15,980 nucleotides of DNA from Bacteroidales bacterium (GTDB lineage Bacteria > Bacteroidota > Bacteroidia > Bacteroidales > P3), in contig DUQY01000242.1 of NCBI GenBank assembly GCA_012837565.1, positions 1 through 15,980 on the forward strand, written 5' to 3'. Every line of letters begins with the position of its first letter. The first letter of the stretch is position 1. The notes beneath the pieces are model-generated. The model was not told the DNA's origin, did no database searches, and was given only the letters and a program-made list of their open reading frames with translations. The position numbers and the translations under genes were made by a program. Of this stretch, positions 6,671 to 14,524 are shown piece by piece.

Positions 6671-8110
6671 ATGCAAGAGTATAAAATAATATATAAGTTA
6701 ATTAGAGACCAAAAGATAAGTGGTATTTGTTTTGATTCGAGAGAAGTTAAACAAGGCTATCTCTATGTGGCTCAAAAAGGTACTAAGGTAGATGGGCATG
6801 ACTTCATTGAGTCTGCAATTCTTTCTGGTGCCATATTTATTGTTTGTGAGCATATATCTAAGGAGATTGAAGAAAATAAGAAATTGACATTAGGCATTCA
6901 TTTTTTCGTGGTTAAGGATAGTAGTGATGCTTTGGGATATATTGCTTCTTCATTCTACGATAACCCATCGAAAAAATTAAAAGTTATTGGTATAACAGGA
7001 ACTAATGGGAAAACGACAACGGTTACTCTGCTTCATAACCTATTTATGCTATTAGGTTTTAAGACAGGTCTTGTTTCCACAATAGTTAATAAGATAAATC
7101 ATGTAGAAATACCTTCCTCTCACACTACTCCAAATGCTATTGAGCTTAATGATTTGTTTTCTCAAATGGTGGATAGTGGTTGTGAATATGTTTTTATGGA
7201 GGTTTCCTCACATGCAATTGTTCAGAAAAGGATATCAGGAGTGGAGTTCTCGGGTGGAATATTCTCAAATATTACTCATGAGCACCTTGACTTTCACAAA
7301 ACATTTTCAGAGTATATCAGAGCTAAGAAGGAGTTTTTCGATAAGCTTCCTAAGTCTGCGTATGCCTTAACTAATCTTGATGATGTTAATGGAGAGATTA
7401 TGCTTCAAAATACTAAGGCTATGAAATACTCTTATAGCTTAAGGACTATGGCAGACTTTCATGCCCTTATTCTTGAAAACAGCTTTGAGGGACAGCTTCT
7501 AACAATTGATAATACTGAGCTTTGGACTAAGCTTATTGGTAGTTTCAATGCTTATAATATACTTGTAATTTATGCTACTGCTATTCTGCTTGATTTAACG
7601 AAAGACGAGACTCTAAGGGCTATTTCTCAGCTCGATTCGGCAGAGGGTAGGTTTGACTGCATTTCTACTTCCAAACAAACTAAAGCTATTATTGATTATG
7701 CTCATACTCCTGATGCTCTAATTAATGTTATAAAGACTATTAACCAAATTAGAGAGGGTCAGGGTAAGCTTATTACTGTTGTTGGTTGTGGTGGTGATAG
7801 GGATAAGACTAAGAGACCAATTATGGCTAAGATTGCGGCTGAGAGTTCTGATATACTAATTCTTACTAGCGATAATCCAAGGACGGAAGATGCTGATAGG
7901 ATTATTGAGGATATGAAAAAGGGTTTGGATATTATTAGTTTGAAAAACACATTTAGCATAACTAGTCGTCACGATGCTATTAAGATGGCTTGTATGATTG
8001 CAAGAGATGAGGATATTATTCTTGTGGCTGGCAAGGGTCATGAGAAATACCAAGAAATTAATGGAGTGAAATACCACTTTGACGATAAAGAAGAAATACT
8101 TAAATATTAA
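6671..8110 (+). CDS. murE: UDP-MurNAc-tripeptide ligase MurE, meso-diaminopimelate-adding
   Basis: A 479-residue cytoplasmic ATP-dependent ligase adding the third amino acid to UDP-MurNAc-L-Ala-D-Glu. All three Mur ligase domains are present: the N-terminal UDP-binding domain (about 1-100), the ATPase domain with P-loop Gly110-Thr-Asn-Gly-Lys114-Thr-Thr and the probable carbamylated Lys219, and the C-terminal domain. Asp401-Asn-Pro-Arg404 is the motif that selects meso-diaminopimelate over lysine, so the peptidoglycan is of the DAP type. Length and motifs are normal, in contrast to the defective murD-like gene two places downstream. Its substrate is the product of MurD, so the cell still needs that activity. 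It lies 1 nt after ftsI and 5 nt before mraY. Confidence 0.96.
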   Translation: MQEYKIIYKLIRDQKISGICFDSREVKQGYLYVAQKGTKVDGHDFIESAILSGAIFIVCEHISKEIEENKKLTLGIHFFVVKDSSDALGYIASSFYDNPSKKLKVIGITGTNGKTTTVTLLHNLFMLLGFKTGLVSTIVNKINHVEIPSSHTTPNAIELNDLFSQMVDSGCEYVFMEVSSHAIVQKRISGVEFSGGIFSNITHEHLDFHKTFSEYIRAKKEFFDKLPKSAYALTNLDDVNGEIMLQNTKAMKYSYSLRTMADFHALILENSFEGQLLTIDNTELWTKLIGSFNAYNILVIYATAILLDLTKDETLRAISQLDSAEGRFDCISTSKQTKAIIDYAHTPDALINVIKTINQIREGQGKLITVVGCGGDRDKTKRPIMAKIAAESSDILILTSDNPRTEDADRIIEDMKKGLDIISLKNTFSITSRHDAIKMACMIARDEDIILVAGKGHEKYQEINGVKYHFDDKEEILKY

Positions 8111-8115
8111 AGATT

Positions 8116-9369
8116 ATGTTATACCACTTATTTACATGGCTTGATCTTGAGTTTGGATTGCCAGGAGCAGGAGTTTTCAACTATATCTCCTTCCGTGCAG
8201 CCCTAGCGGTTATTACATCTTTATTCATAACAATTGTTTATGGTAAGAGGGTTATTAATTTCCTTAGACGCAAACAAATTGGGGAGTCGGTTCGTGAACT
8301 TGGTCTTGATGGTCAAAAGGAAAAAGAAGGTACTCCTACTATGGGAGGACTTATTATCCTTGCTGCCATTATCATTCCTACTCTTTTGTTTGCAAGACTT
8401 GACAATATATATATACAACTAATGCTTCTAACCACCGTTTGGCTTGGATTCATTGGTTTTATGGATGATTATATTAAGGTCTTTAAACATGACAAGAAGG
8501 GTCTGAAAGGTAAGTTTAAAATTATAGGTCAGGTGGTTTTGGGTATTGTTGTTGGGGCTCTAATCTACTTTCATCCAGGCATTGCTATTAAAGAAAAGGT
8601 TGAGGTTGAAAGATATGCCTCTACTCATAATATTCAAAACGATACAAAATACGAAAAGGCTAAGGTGGAGTTTTCAAAGAGAGCTAAGCAATCAACCAAG
8701 ACTACTATTCCTTTTATGAAAAACAATGAGTTTGAGTATTCTTCACTTGTTAAGTTCTTAGGTAAGGATTATAAGAGATGGGCTTGGATAATCTTTATTC
8801 CTATTGTTATTTTTATTATTACTGCTGTCTCCAATGGTGCTAACCTTACGGATGGTATTGATGGTCTTGCAACAGGGGTGTCGGCAATTGTGGGTTCAAC
8901 CTTGGGCATCTTGGCTTGGGTCTCGGGCAATATTATCTTTGCCAACTATCTCAATATTATGTTTATTCCTAATGCCGGTGAGCTAACTATTTTCATTTCA
9001 GCCTTCGTGGGTGCAACCGTTGGCTTCCTTTGGTATAATACTTATCCTGCTCAAATATTTATGGGTGACACTGGCTCATTAGCTCTTGGTGGAATTATTG
9101 CTGTTATAGCAGTCTTAATTAGAAAAGAACTACTTATACCTGTTCTTTGTGGGGTTTTCTTTGCAGAAAGTCTTTCGGTAGTAATTCAGGTTGGATATTT
9201 TAAATTTACAAAGAAAAAACTAGGTGAGGGTAAACGATTCTTCCTTATGGCACCTCTTCACCATCATTATCAGAAAAAAGGATATGCGGAACCAAAGATA
9301 GTAATGAGGTTCTTAATTATAAGCATTATACTAGCTGTCGTATCAATAATAACTCTAAAACTAAGATAA
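8116..9369 (+). CDS. mraY: Phospho-MurNAc-pentapeptide translocase MraY
   Basis: A 417-residue polytopic membrane enzyme that moves phospho-MurNAc-pentapeptide from UDP to undecaprenyl phosphate, making lipid I. Catalytic motifs are intact: Asp117-Asp118-Tyr-Ile-Lys, Asn243-Leu-Thr-Asp246-Gly-Ile-Asp249-Gly, Met-Gly-Asp318-Thr-Gly-Ser and the Leu-His382-His-His-Tyr motif. It is longer than the roughly 360 residues of E. coli MraY because of an insertion at about 155-215 (charged, Lys/Glu-rich) before the fifth core membrane region. This insertion is usual in Bacteroidetes MraY. It is spaced 5 nt after murE and 2 nt before the murD remnant. Confidence 0.96.
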   Translation: MLYHLFTWLDLEFGLPGAGVFNYISFRAALAVITSLFITIVYGKRVINFLRRKQIGESVRELGLDGQKEKEGTPTMGGLIILAAIIIPTLLFARLDNIYIQLMLLTTVWLGFIGFMDDYIKVFKHDKKGLKGKFKIIGQVVLGIVVGALIYFHPGIAIKEKVEVERYASTHNIQNDTKYEKAKVEFSKRAKQSTKTTIPFMKNNEFEYSSLVKFLGKDYKRWAWIIFIPIVIFIITAVSNGANLTDGIDGLATGVSAIVGSTLGILAWVSGNIIFANYLNIMFIPNAGELTIFISAFVGATVGFLWYNTYPAQIFMGDTGSLALGGIIAVIAVLIRKELLIPVLCGVFFAESLSVVIQVGYFKFTKKKLGEGKRFFLMAPLHHHYQKKGYAEPKIVMRFLIISIILAVVSIITLKLR

Positions 9370-9371
9370 GA

Positions 9372-9908
9372 ATGAATATGGAATTACTAGCAAAACAAGG
9401 AGCAAAGAAAGTATATACTAATCTTGCTGGCAGAACTTACGATGAGATTTTATTTAAAAGAAAAGACTTGTATAATATGTTCGCTCTTAAGAAAGACGAG
9501 AAAAACAAGAGGGAGTTAGTTGCAACTATTAAAGATGTTAACTATGTAAATGATGCATTTTCAACCAATAATAATATTACTTGGTTCACTATGGAGCAAA
9601 TCCCTTCCACCATTATTTGGATTGCAAATGATGATTTTGGAACTAATGACTATACAAGCCTAATGAGTGTTTGTGAGGAAAAGGTTTCGGTGCTTATTGT
9701 TTTTGGTGAAAACACATCGAAATTAAAATCTACTTTTCAAGATATTATTCCAACCATTCTGCCTGTAAACAATATGACCGATGCGGTTCTTTTGGCAAGT
9801 GCTGTGGCACAGGAAAAGGATGTTGTTTTATATTCTCCTGCAAATGGAATGAGTGAGGATATTGAGAAGAGGGGATTAGATTTTTGTAGTAAGGTAAATA
9901 ATTTATAG
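9372..9908 (+). CDS. MurD domain-3 remnant, predicted catalytically inactive
   Basis: A 178-residue protein at the place where murD normally lies. Residues about 46-178 align by eye with the third (C-terminal) domain of MurD: Asn-Lys-Arg-Glu-Leu-Val for the domain-opening His-Arg-x-Glu, Tyr-Val-Asn-Asp61-Ala-Phe-Ser-Thr-Asn66 for Tyr-x-Asn-Asp-Ser-Lys-Ala-Thr-Asn, Asn92-Asp-Tyr, Ser155-Pro-Ala and Glu-Lys-Arg-Gly near 165-168. The UDP-binding and ATP-binding domains are absent, with no P-loop. Residues corresponding to E. coli Lys319 and Lys348 are Phe63 and Phe89, and the Ser415-Phe422 segment is shortened by about five residues. Residues 1-45 match nothing I recognise. The frame is intact, sits 2 nt after mraY and has codon use like its neighbours, so it may still be translated. 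It could be a decaying relic or a repurposed domain. MurD is normally about 440-450 residues. Confidence 0.85.
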   Translation: MNMELLAKQGAKKVYTNLAGRTYDEILFKRKDLYNMFALKKDEKNKRELVATIKDVNYVNDAFSTNNNITWFTMEQIPSTIIWIANDDFGTNDYTSLMSVCEEKVSVLIVFGENTSKLKSTFQDIIPTILPVNNMTDAVLLASAVAQEKDVVLYSPANGMSEDIEKRGLDFCSKVNNL

Positions 9909-9938
9909 ATAAGTAGTTTATAATTATAAAAATTTATA

Positions 9939-11156
9939 ATGGCAAACAAGATTAAAAATTTCAAGTTTAAGATTAAGGGCGACAAGATTATTTGGATGGT
10001 CTTTCTTTTGCTTATGGCTATATCTTGCTTAGAGGTTTATAGTACGTTAGGTAAGACTGTCTACGAAAAGCAAGGTGGCACTCCAATTGGTATGTTCACT
10101 AAGCATCTTTTCATCCTTTTCTTAGGTACTTGTGTCTTGTATGCTGTTCATCATATCAAATATACTTATTTCTCAAGGTTTGCTAAGATGGGTCTTTTGT
10201 TCTCTTTTGGCATCCTTATTGTTACTCTTCTTATTGGTTCTTTGGGCGATAAGGCTGCGGCTCGTTGGTTAACTATTCCATTAATTGGTCAGTTCCAACC
10301 TTCCGAAATTGTTAAGATTGTTCTAATTGTTTATGTGGCTAGGGGGCTTGCTCTCTACCAAGATAAGATAAAGACTTGGGATGTGTTTAAGAAGCTAATA
10401 CTTGTTATTGGTGGCATTTGTATTTTGATTTTCCCTGAAAATTTCTCAACAGCTGCAATTCTATTTGTGATTTGTTTTCTTATGATGTTTATAGGGAGGA
10501 TTAACCTTAAATACTTGGGTATGATTCTCCTTATTGTTCTTATTGGAATGGTTTCAGTATTTACAGTCCTTCAAACGAAACCAGATCTTCTTTCCAGAGG
10601 TGGAACATGGGTTAATAGGATTGAGGAGTTTAGGAATCCTGATAAAACTGCAATAACTCAGTCCAATCAGTCACAGATGGCTATTGCAACAGGTGGTTTC
10701 TTTGGTAAGTTTGTGGGTAATACCACTCAGGCAAGGTTTTTGAGTGAGAGCCATAATGACTTTATTTTTGCAATAATTATTGAAGAGGGCGGTGTATTAT
10801 TAGGCATTGTTGTAATTGCACTATATCTTATATTGCTTTATAGGGGCATTCAGGTTGCCAGAAGGTCTAAGGGTTATTTCGGTGCCTTTTGTGCTATTGG
10901 ACTTACTATTATGATAGTTTTCCAAGCCCTAATAAATATGTTTGTAGCCACAGGTCTTGCTCCAGTAACAGGTCAAACCCTACCTTTTATTAGCTATGGA
11001 GGTACTTCTTTCTTGTTTAGTTGTATTGCCTTGGGTATAGTTTTAAGTATTAGTGCAGAAGCAGATAAAGCCTTAGAGAAGGCTTCACTGCAACAAGATG
11101 TTATAGAAGAGGAAGAGGTTTTGGAAGAGAATGAATCAGTTGAGGCTGTTAATTAA
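9939..11156 (+). CDS. ftsW: Septal peptidoglycan glycosyltransferase FtsW (SEDS family)
   Basis: A 405-residue SEDS-family polymerase with about ten membrane helices that builds septal glycan strands from lipid II with FtsI. Recognisable motifs: Ala-Ala-Arg-Trp-Leu near 107-111, Gln-Pro-Ser-Glu-Ile-Val-Lys at 120-126, Glu-Asn-Phe-Ser-Thr-Ala-Ala at 167-173, Ser-Glu-Ser-His-Asn-Asp274-Phe-Ile-Phe with the catalytic Asp, and Pro-Phe-Ile-Ser-Tyr-Gly-Gly-Thr-Ser at 349-357. The C-terminus (about 380-405) is a strongly acidic cytoplasmic tail. The start lies 30 nt after the murD remnant, and the gap contains a 12-bp A/T palindrome without known meaning. murG follows after 15 nt. Confidence 0.96.
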   Translation: MANKIKNFKFKIKGDKIIWMVFLLLMAISCLEVYSTLGKTVYEKQGGTPIGMFTKHLFILFLGTCVLYAVHHIKYTYFSRFAKMGLLFSFGILIVTLLIGSLGDKAAARWLTIPLIGQFQPSEIVKIVLIVYVARGLALYQDKIKTWDVFKKLILVIGGICILIFPENFSTAAILFVICFLMMFIGRINLKYLGMILLIVLIGMVSVFTVLQTKPDLLSRGGTWVNRIEEFRNPDKTAITQSNQSQMAIATGGFFGKFVGNTTQARFLSESHNDFIFAIIIEEGGVLLGIVVIALYLILLYRGIQVARRSKGYFGAFCAIGLTIMIVFQALINMFVATGLAPVTGQTLPFISYGGTSFLFSCIALGIVLSISAEADKALEKASLQQDVIEEEEVLEENESVEAVN

Positions 11157-11171
11157 TTAAAATATAAGGAT

Positions 11172-12269
11172 ATGAAAGTAATAATTAGTGGAGGAGGATC
11201 GGGAGGACATATATTTCCTGCAGTGGCGATTGCAAATGTTATTAAGCAAAAATACAATGATGCTGATATCCTTTTTATTGGTGCTAAGAATAGAATGGAG
11301 ATGGAGAAGGTTCCTCAGGCTGGTTATACTATTCAGGGGTTGTGGATTAGTGGTTTGCAAAGACGTATTACTTTTAAGAACTTAAGTTTCCCTTTCAAGG
11401 TTGTTTCAAGTACTCTTAAAGCAATAATGATAATAAAGAGGTTTAAACCAGATATAGTTATTGGTGTTGGGGGTTATGCCTCGGGTCCTACTCTTAGGGC
11501 TGCAACAATTCTTAAACTACCTACTCTTATTCAAGAACAAAACTCTTATCCTGGAATAACAAATAAACTACTTGCCAAAAAAGTAGATAGGATATGCGTT
11601 GCTTACGATAATATGGAGAGATGGTTTGAAAAAGAAAAGATATGCTTTACAGGAAATCCTGTTAGACAAAACATTGTTGATATTGAAAATAAAAGAGATA
11701 AGGCAGGTGATCATTTTGAATTAGATGCTAATAAGAAAACTGTTTTGGTTGTTGGTGGTAGCCTTGGTGCTCTAACCATTAATGATAGCATTGCAAAGGG
11801 GTTAAGGTATTTTGTGGAGAACGATATTCAAGTTATTTGGCAAACGGGCAAGAACTATTTTGATAAAGCTAAGCAAGAGGCTTCTGGGTTTAATTCTGGT
11901 AATATAAAAGTCTATGATTTTATATATGAAATGGATTTGGCTTATAGTATTGCCGATATAATTATTTCAAGAGCTGGTGCAATTGCAATAAGTGAGCTAT
12001 GTGTTATTGGCAAACCTACAATATTGGTTCCTAGTCCTAATGTTGCCGAAGACCATCAGACAAAAAACGCTATGGCTTTGGTTAATAAAAATGCCGGTAT
12101 CTTAGTTAGAGATATTGAATCAAGGGAAGGGCTTATTGATCAGTTGGATATGCTTTTCAAAGACCAAGATGTGCAAAACATTTTAAGTAGCAATATTATG
12201 AAACTAGGCATAAGGGATGCCGATAAGAGGATTCTTGAAGAAATTGAAGAGTTATTAGACATTAAATAG
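11172..12269 (+). CDS. murG: Lipid II synthase MurG (GlcNAc transferase)
   Basis: A 365-residue GT28-family glycosyltransferase on the inner membrane face that adds GlcNAc from UDP-GlcNAc to lipid I, forming lipid II. The N-terminal glycine-rich loop Gly7-Gly-Gly-Ser-Gly-Gly-His13 binds the lipid-linked diphosphate. Gly-Gly-Tyr-Ala-Ser-Gly-Pro at 100-106 and Gln-Glu-Gln-Asn at 121-124 are typical. In the C-terminal lobe, Gly-Gly-Ser-Leu-Gly-Ala at 195-200, Ser-Arg-Ala-Gly-Ala near 266-270 with Glu275, and Asp-His-Gln-Thr-Lys-Asn-Ala at 294-300 form the UDP-GlcNAc site. Length is normal. AAGGA lies 4 nt before the ATG, one of few possible ribosome binding sites here. Confidence 0.96.
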   Translation: MKVIISGGGSGGHIFPAVAIANVIKQKYNDADILFIGAKNRMEMEKVPQAGYTIQGLWISGLQRRITFKNLSFPFKVVSSTLKAIMIIKRFKPDIVIGVGGYASGPTLRAATILKLPTLIQEQNSYPGITNKLLAKKVDRICVAYDNMERWFEKEKICFTGNPVRQNIVDIENKRDKAGDHFELDANKKTVLVVGGSLGALTINDSIAKGLRYFVENDIQVIWQTGKNYFDKAKQEASGFNSGNIKVYDFIYEMDLAYSIADIIISRAGAIAISELCVIGKPTILVPSPNVAEDHQTKNAMALVNKNAGILVRDIESREGLIDQLDMLFKDQDVQNILSSNIMKLGIRDADKRILEEIEELLDIK

Positions 12270-12303
12270 AATAGGTTTATATAGAAACTAAGGATATAAA
12301 GAG

Positions 12304-13647
12304 ATGAAAACATATTATTTTTTAGGAATAGGCGGAATTGGAATGAGTGCTATTGCTCGCTATATGAAAGATTTGGGCAATAGGGTTTATGGCTATGACC
12401 GCATAAGTAGTCCCTTGACATTAGAGCTGGAAAAAGAAGGAATGATAATTGTTTATAGTGATGATGTTTCAACTATTCCCACTGATATTGATTTGGTTAT
12501 CTATACTCCTGCGGTTTCTCACGATAATAAAATTTATAAGCATTTTATTGAGAATAACTTTAAAATGGAGAAGCGATCTCAGATCTTAGGAGAGATTACT
12601 AAGGGAAAGAAATGTATTGCTATTGCGGGTTCTCACGGCAAAACAACTTGCTCTACCATGATTGCTCATATTCTTCATAATAGCAGTGTTGGTTGTAGTG
12701 CTTTCTTGGGTGGTATATCTAATAACTTCGATTCCAATTATGTGGTTAATAAAAACTCTGGCTATGTTGTGGTTGAGGCTGATGAATATGATAGGTCTTT
12801 CTTGCAACTTAACCCTATGATTTCTGCAATAACTGCTATGGATGCTGATCACTTAGATGTTTATGGCACCTACCAAGAGATGCAAAAATCATTCCTTGAG
12901 TTTGCTAATAAGACTCGTGAGGTTTTGTTTCTGAAAAAAGGAGTTGATATGCAACTTAGCGAATGCAATCCAGCAAATGTTCTTACCTATACAATTAGAG
13001 GTGTAGAGGCTGATTATTATGCAATTAATATTAGAAACTATAAGGGAGGTTATTATTTTGATTTAAGAACTCCTGATAAAATATACTACGATATTGCACT
13101 AAACTACGGAGGTGTTCATAATGTTGAGAATGCTGTTATGGCAATTGGAATAGCTATGATTTGTGGTGTAACAGAAGAAGAGATGCGCCAGAGTGTAGCT
13201 TCGTTTTCTGGTGTGAAAAGACGTTTTGAGGTTATTATCAATGGAAAAGACTTAGTTTATATTGACGATTATGCACATCATCCAAATGAAATTAAGGCTC
13301 TTGTTGAATCGCTAAGGTTTCAGTATCCTAATAAGAAACTAACGGCAGTTTTCCAGCCACATCTTTATACTAGAACAAGGGATTTTGCAGATGAGTTTGC
13401 TAAGGAGCTGAATGGATTCGATGAAGTGGTGCTTCTGGATATTTATCCTGCAAGGGAAGAACCTATTAAGGGGATTGACTCCAAGATGCTACTTCATAAG
13501 ATAGATAATATGAATAGGTATTATAGCACTAAGGAAATGCTTTTCGATTTATTGGAAGCTCTTTATCCTGAGGTCTTAGTTACAATTGGAGCTGGTGATA
13601 TTTCAGAGCTTGTTCCAAGTATTGCAGAAAGATTTAAAGACGAGTAA
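12304..13647 (+). CDS. murC: UDP-N-acetylmuramate--L-alanine ligase MurC
   Basis: A 447-residue cytoplasmic Mur ligase that adds L-alanine to UDP-MurNAc, the step before MurD. The three-domain architecture is complete: the N-terminal Rossmann loop Gly8-Ile-Gly-Gly-Ile-Gly-Met-Ser, the P-loop Gly109-Ser-His-Gly-Lys113-Thr-Thr, the Glu-Ala-Asp-Glu-Tyr-Asp-Arg-Ser-Phe motif at 158-166, and the C-terminal domain with Asp-Tyr-Ala-His-His-Pro (322-327), Gln-Pro-His-Leu-Tyr-Thr-Arg-Thr (351-358) and Gly-Ala-Gly-Asp (429-432). No key residue is missing, so it is not a substitute for the lost MurD and shows no sign of added specificity. It starts 34 nt after murG and ends 3 nt before ftsQ. Confidence 0.96.
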   Translation: MKTYYFLGIGGIGMSAIARYMKDLGNRVYGYDRISSPLTLELEKEGMIIVYSDDVSTIPTDIDLVIYTPAVSHDNKIYKHFIENNFKMEKRSQILGEITKGKKCIAIAGSHGKTTCSTMIAHILHNSSVGCSAFLGGISNNFDSNYVVNKNSGYVVVEADEYDRSFLQLNPMISAITAMDADHLDVYGTYQEMQKSFLEFANKTREVLFLKKGVDMQLSECNPANVLTYTIRGVEADYYAINIRNYKGGYYFDLRTPDKIYYDIALNYGGVHNVENAVMAIGIAMICGVTEEEMRQSVASFSGVKRRFEVIINGKDLVYIDDYAHHPNEIKALVESLRFQYPNKKLTAVFQPHLYTRTRDFADEFAKELNGFDEVVLLDIYPAREEPIKGIDSKMLLHKIDNMNRYYSTKEMLFDLLEALYPEVLVTIGAGDISELVPSIAERFKDE

Positions 13648-13650
13648 AAT

Positions 13651-14502
13651 ATGAGCAGAAGAGGTAAAAGAGTATTGGCGATGTTAGTTATTATCATTAT
13701 CCTGATTACAATTGTGGTTGGGGCTAATATTTTTGTGCGTAATCAAAAAATAGATCGCCTTGATATCTCTATTAGTTATGGCATTTCAGATACAATAATA
13801 AGAAACGAAACAATAAGAAAAGAATTAGAAGATAAGTTTGGCAAGTTCACATTAAAGGAAAGAAAGGATGTTGAGGCAAAGGATATAGAGGGTTTTCTAA
13901 TGAATAAACCTTATGTTGAGAAGGCTGACGTGTTTCAAACCTTAAAAGGAATACTTAAAATAGAAATTATCCAAAGGCAGCCCGTTCTTAGGGTTTGTAC
14001 TCATAAACAAAAACAATTCTATATTGATAGAGAGGGAAAGATAATTGAAATTAAGAGTGATCAAGCAACTGATGTAATTGTGGCAAGTGGTTATATTGAT
14101 ATTAACGCTACTATGTTGAAAAAAGGAATCATTGAGACCATTAGCATTAATGATAAGAAAGGGCTCGACAAAACGCTTGCAAATGTTTTCTTAATTGCTC
14201 AAAGACTTCAAAATGATTCAATACTTAACTATCAAATTGACCAGATATACATAAATAAGAATGGTAGCTTTGAACTTATACCAAAGATAGGAAACTATAT
14301 TATTAAAATAGACGAGGAGGTGGATTTAGAAACTCAACTTGTTAAACTAAGTTATTTATACAAGGAAAGTTTCACAAGAATAGGATGGGATAATTATAGT
14401 GTTGTTGATTTGAGGTATAGGAACCAAGTGGTTTGCACTAAGAAATCTCATGAAATTCCTCAGGACGAAGCAAAGACAACAATTATAATTAATAAAGAAT
14501 AA
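13651..14502 (+). CDS. ftsQ: Cell division protein FtsQ
   Basis: A 283-residue bitopic protein with a short basic cytoplasmic tail, one membrane helix at about 8-28 and a periplasmic part. That part starts with a POTRA-like region (about 32-112, including the Lys-Pro-Tyr-Val-Glu-Lys-Ala segment) and continues into the beta domain with Phe-Tyr-Ile-Asp-Arg-Glu-Gly (123-129) and, near 251-264, Val-Val-Asp-Leu-Arg-Tyr-Arg-Asn-Gln-Val-Val-Cys-Thr-Lys, the conserved Bacteroidetes-type FtsQ ending. FtsQ links early and late divisome parts and binds FtsL and FtsB-type partners. The call rests on topology, this ending and position between murC and ftsA. ftsA begins 22 nt later. Confidence 0.92.
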   Translation: MSRRGKRVLAMLVIIIILITIVVGANIFVRNQKIDRLDISISYGISDTIIRNETIRKELEDKFGKFTLKERKDVEAKDIEGFLMNKPYVEKADVFQTLKGILKIEIIQRQPVLRVCTHKQKQFYIDREGKIIEIKSDQATDVIVASGYIDINATMLKKGIIETISINDKKGLDKTLANVFLIAQRLQNDSILNYQIDQIYINKNGSFELIPKIGNYIIKIDEEVDLETQLVKLSYLYKESFTRIGWDNYSVVDLRYRNQVVCTKKSHEIPQDEAKTTIIINKE

Positions 14503-14524
14503 AATACAATAAAAACAAATTGAT

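Noticed and set aside
9372..9908. MurD split by a frameshift, with the missing part nearby
   Set aside because: mraY ends at 9369 and shows an intact C-terminus, leaving only 2 nt. No P-loop or MurD N-terminal motif appears in any frame there.
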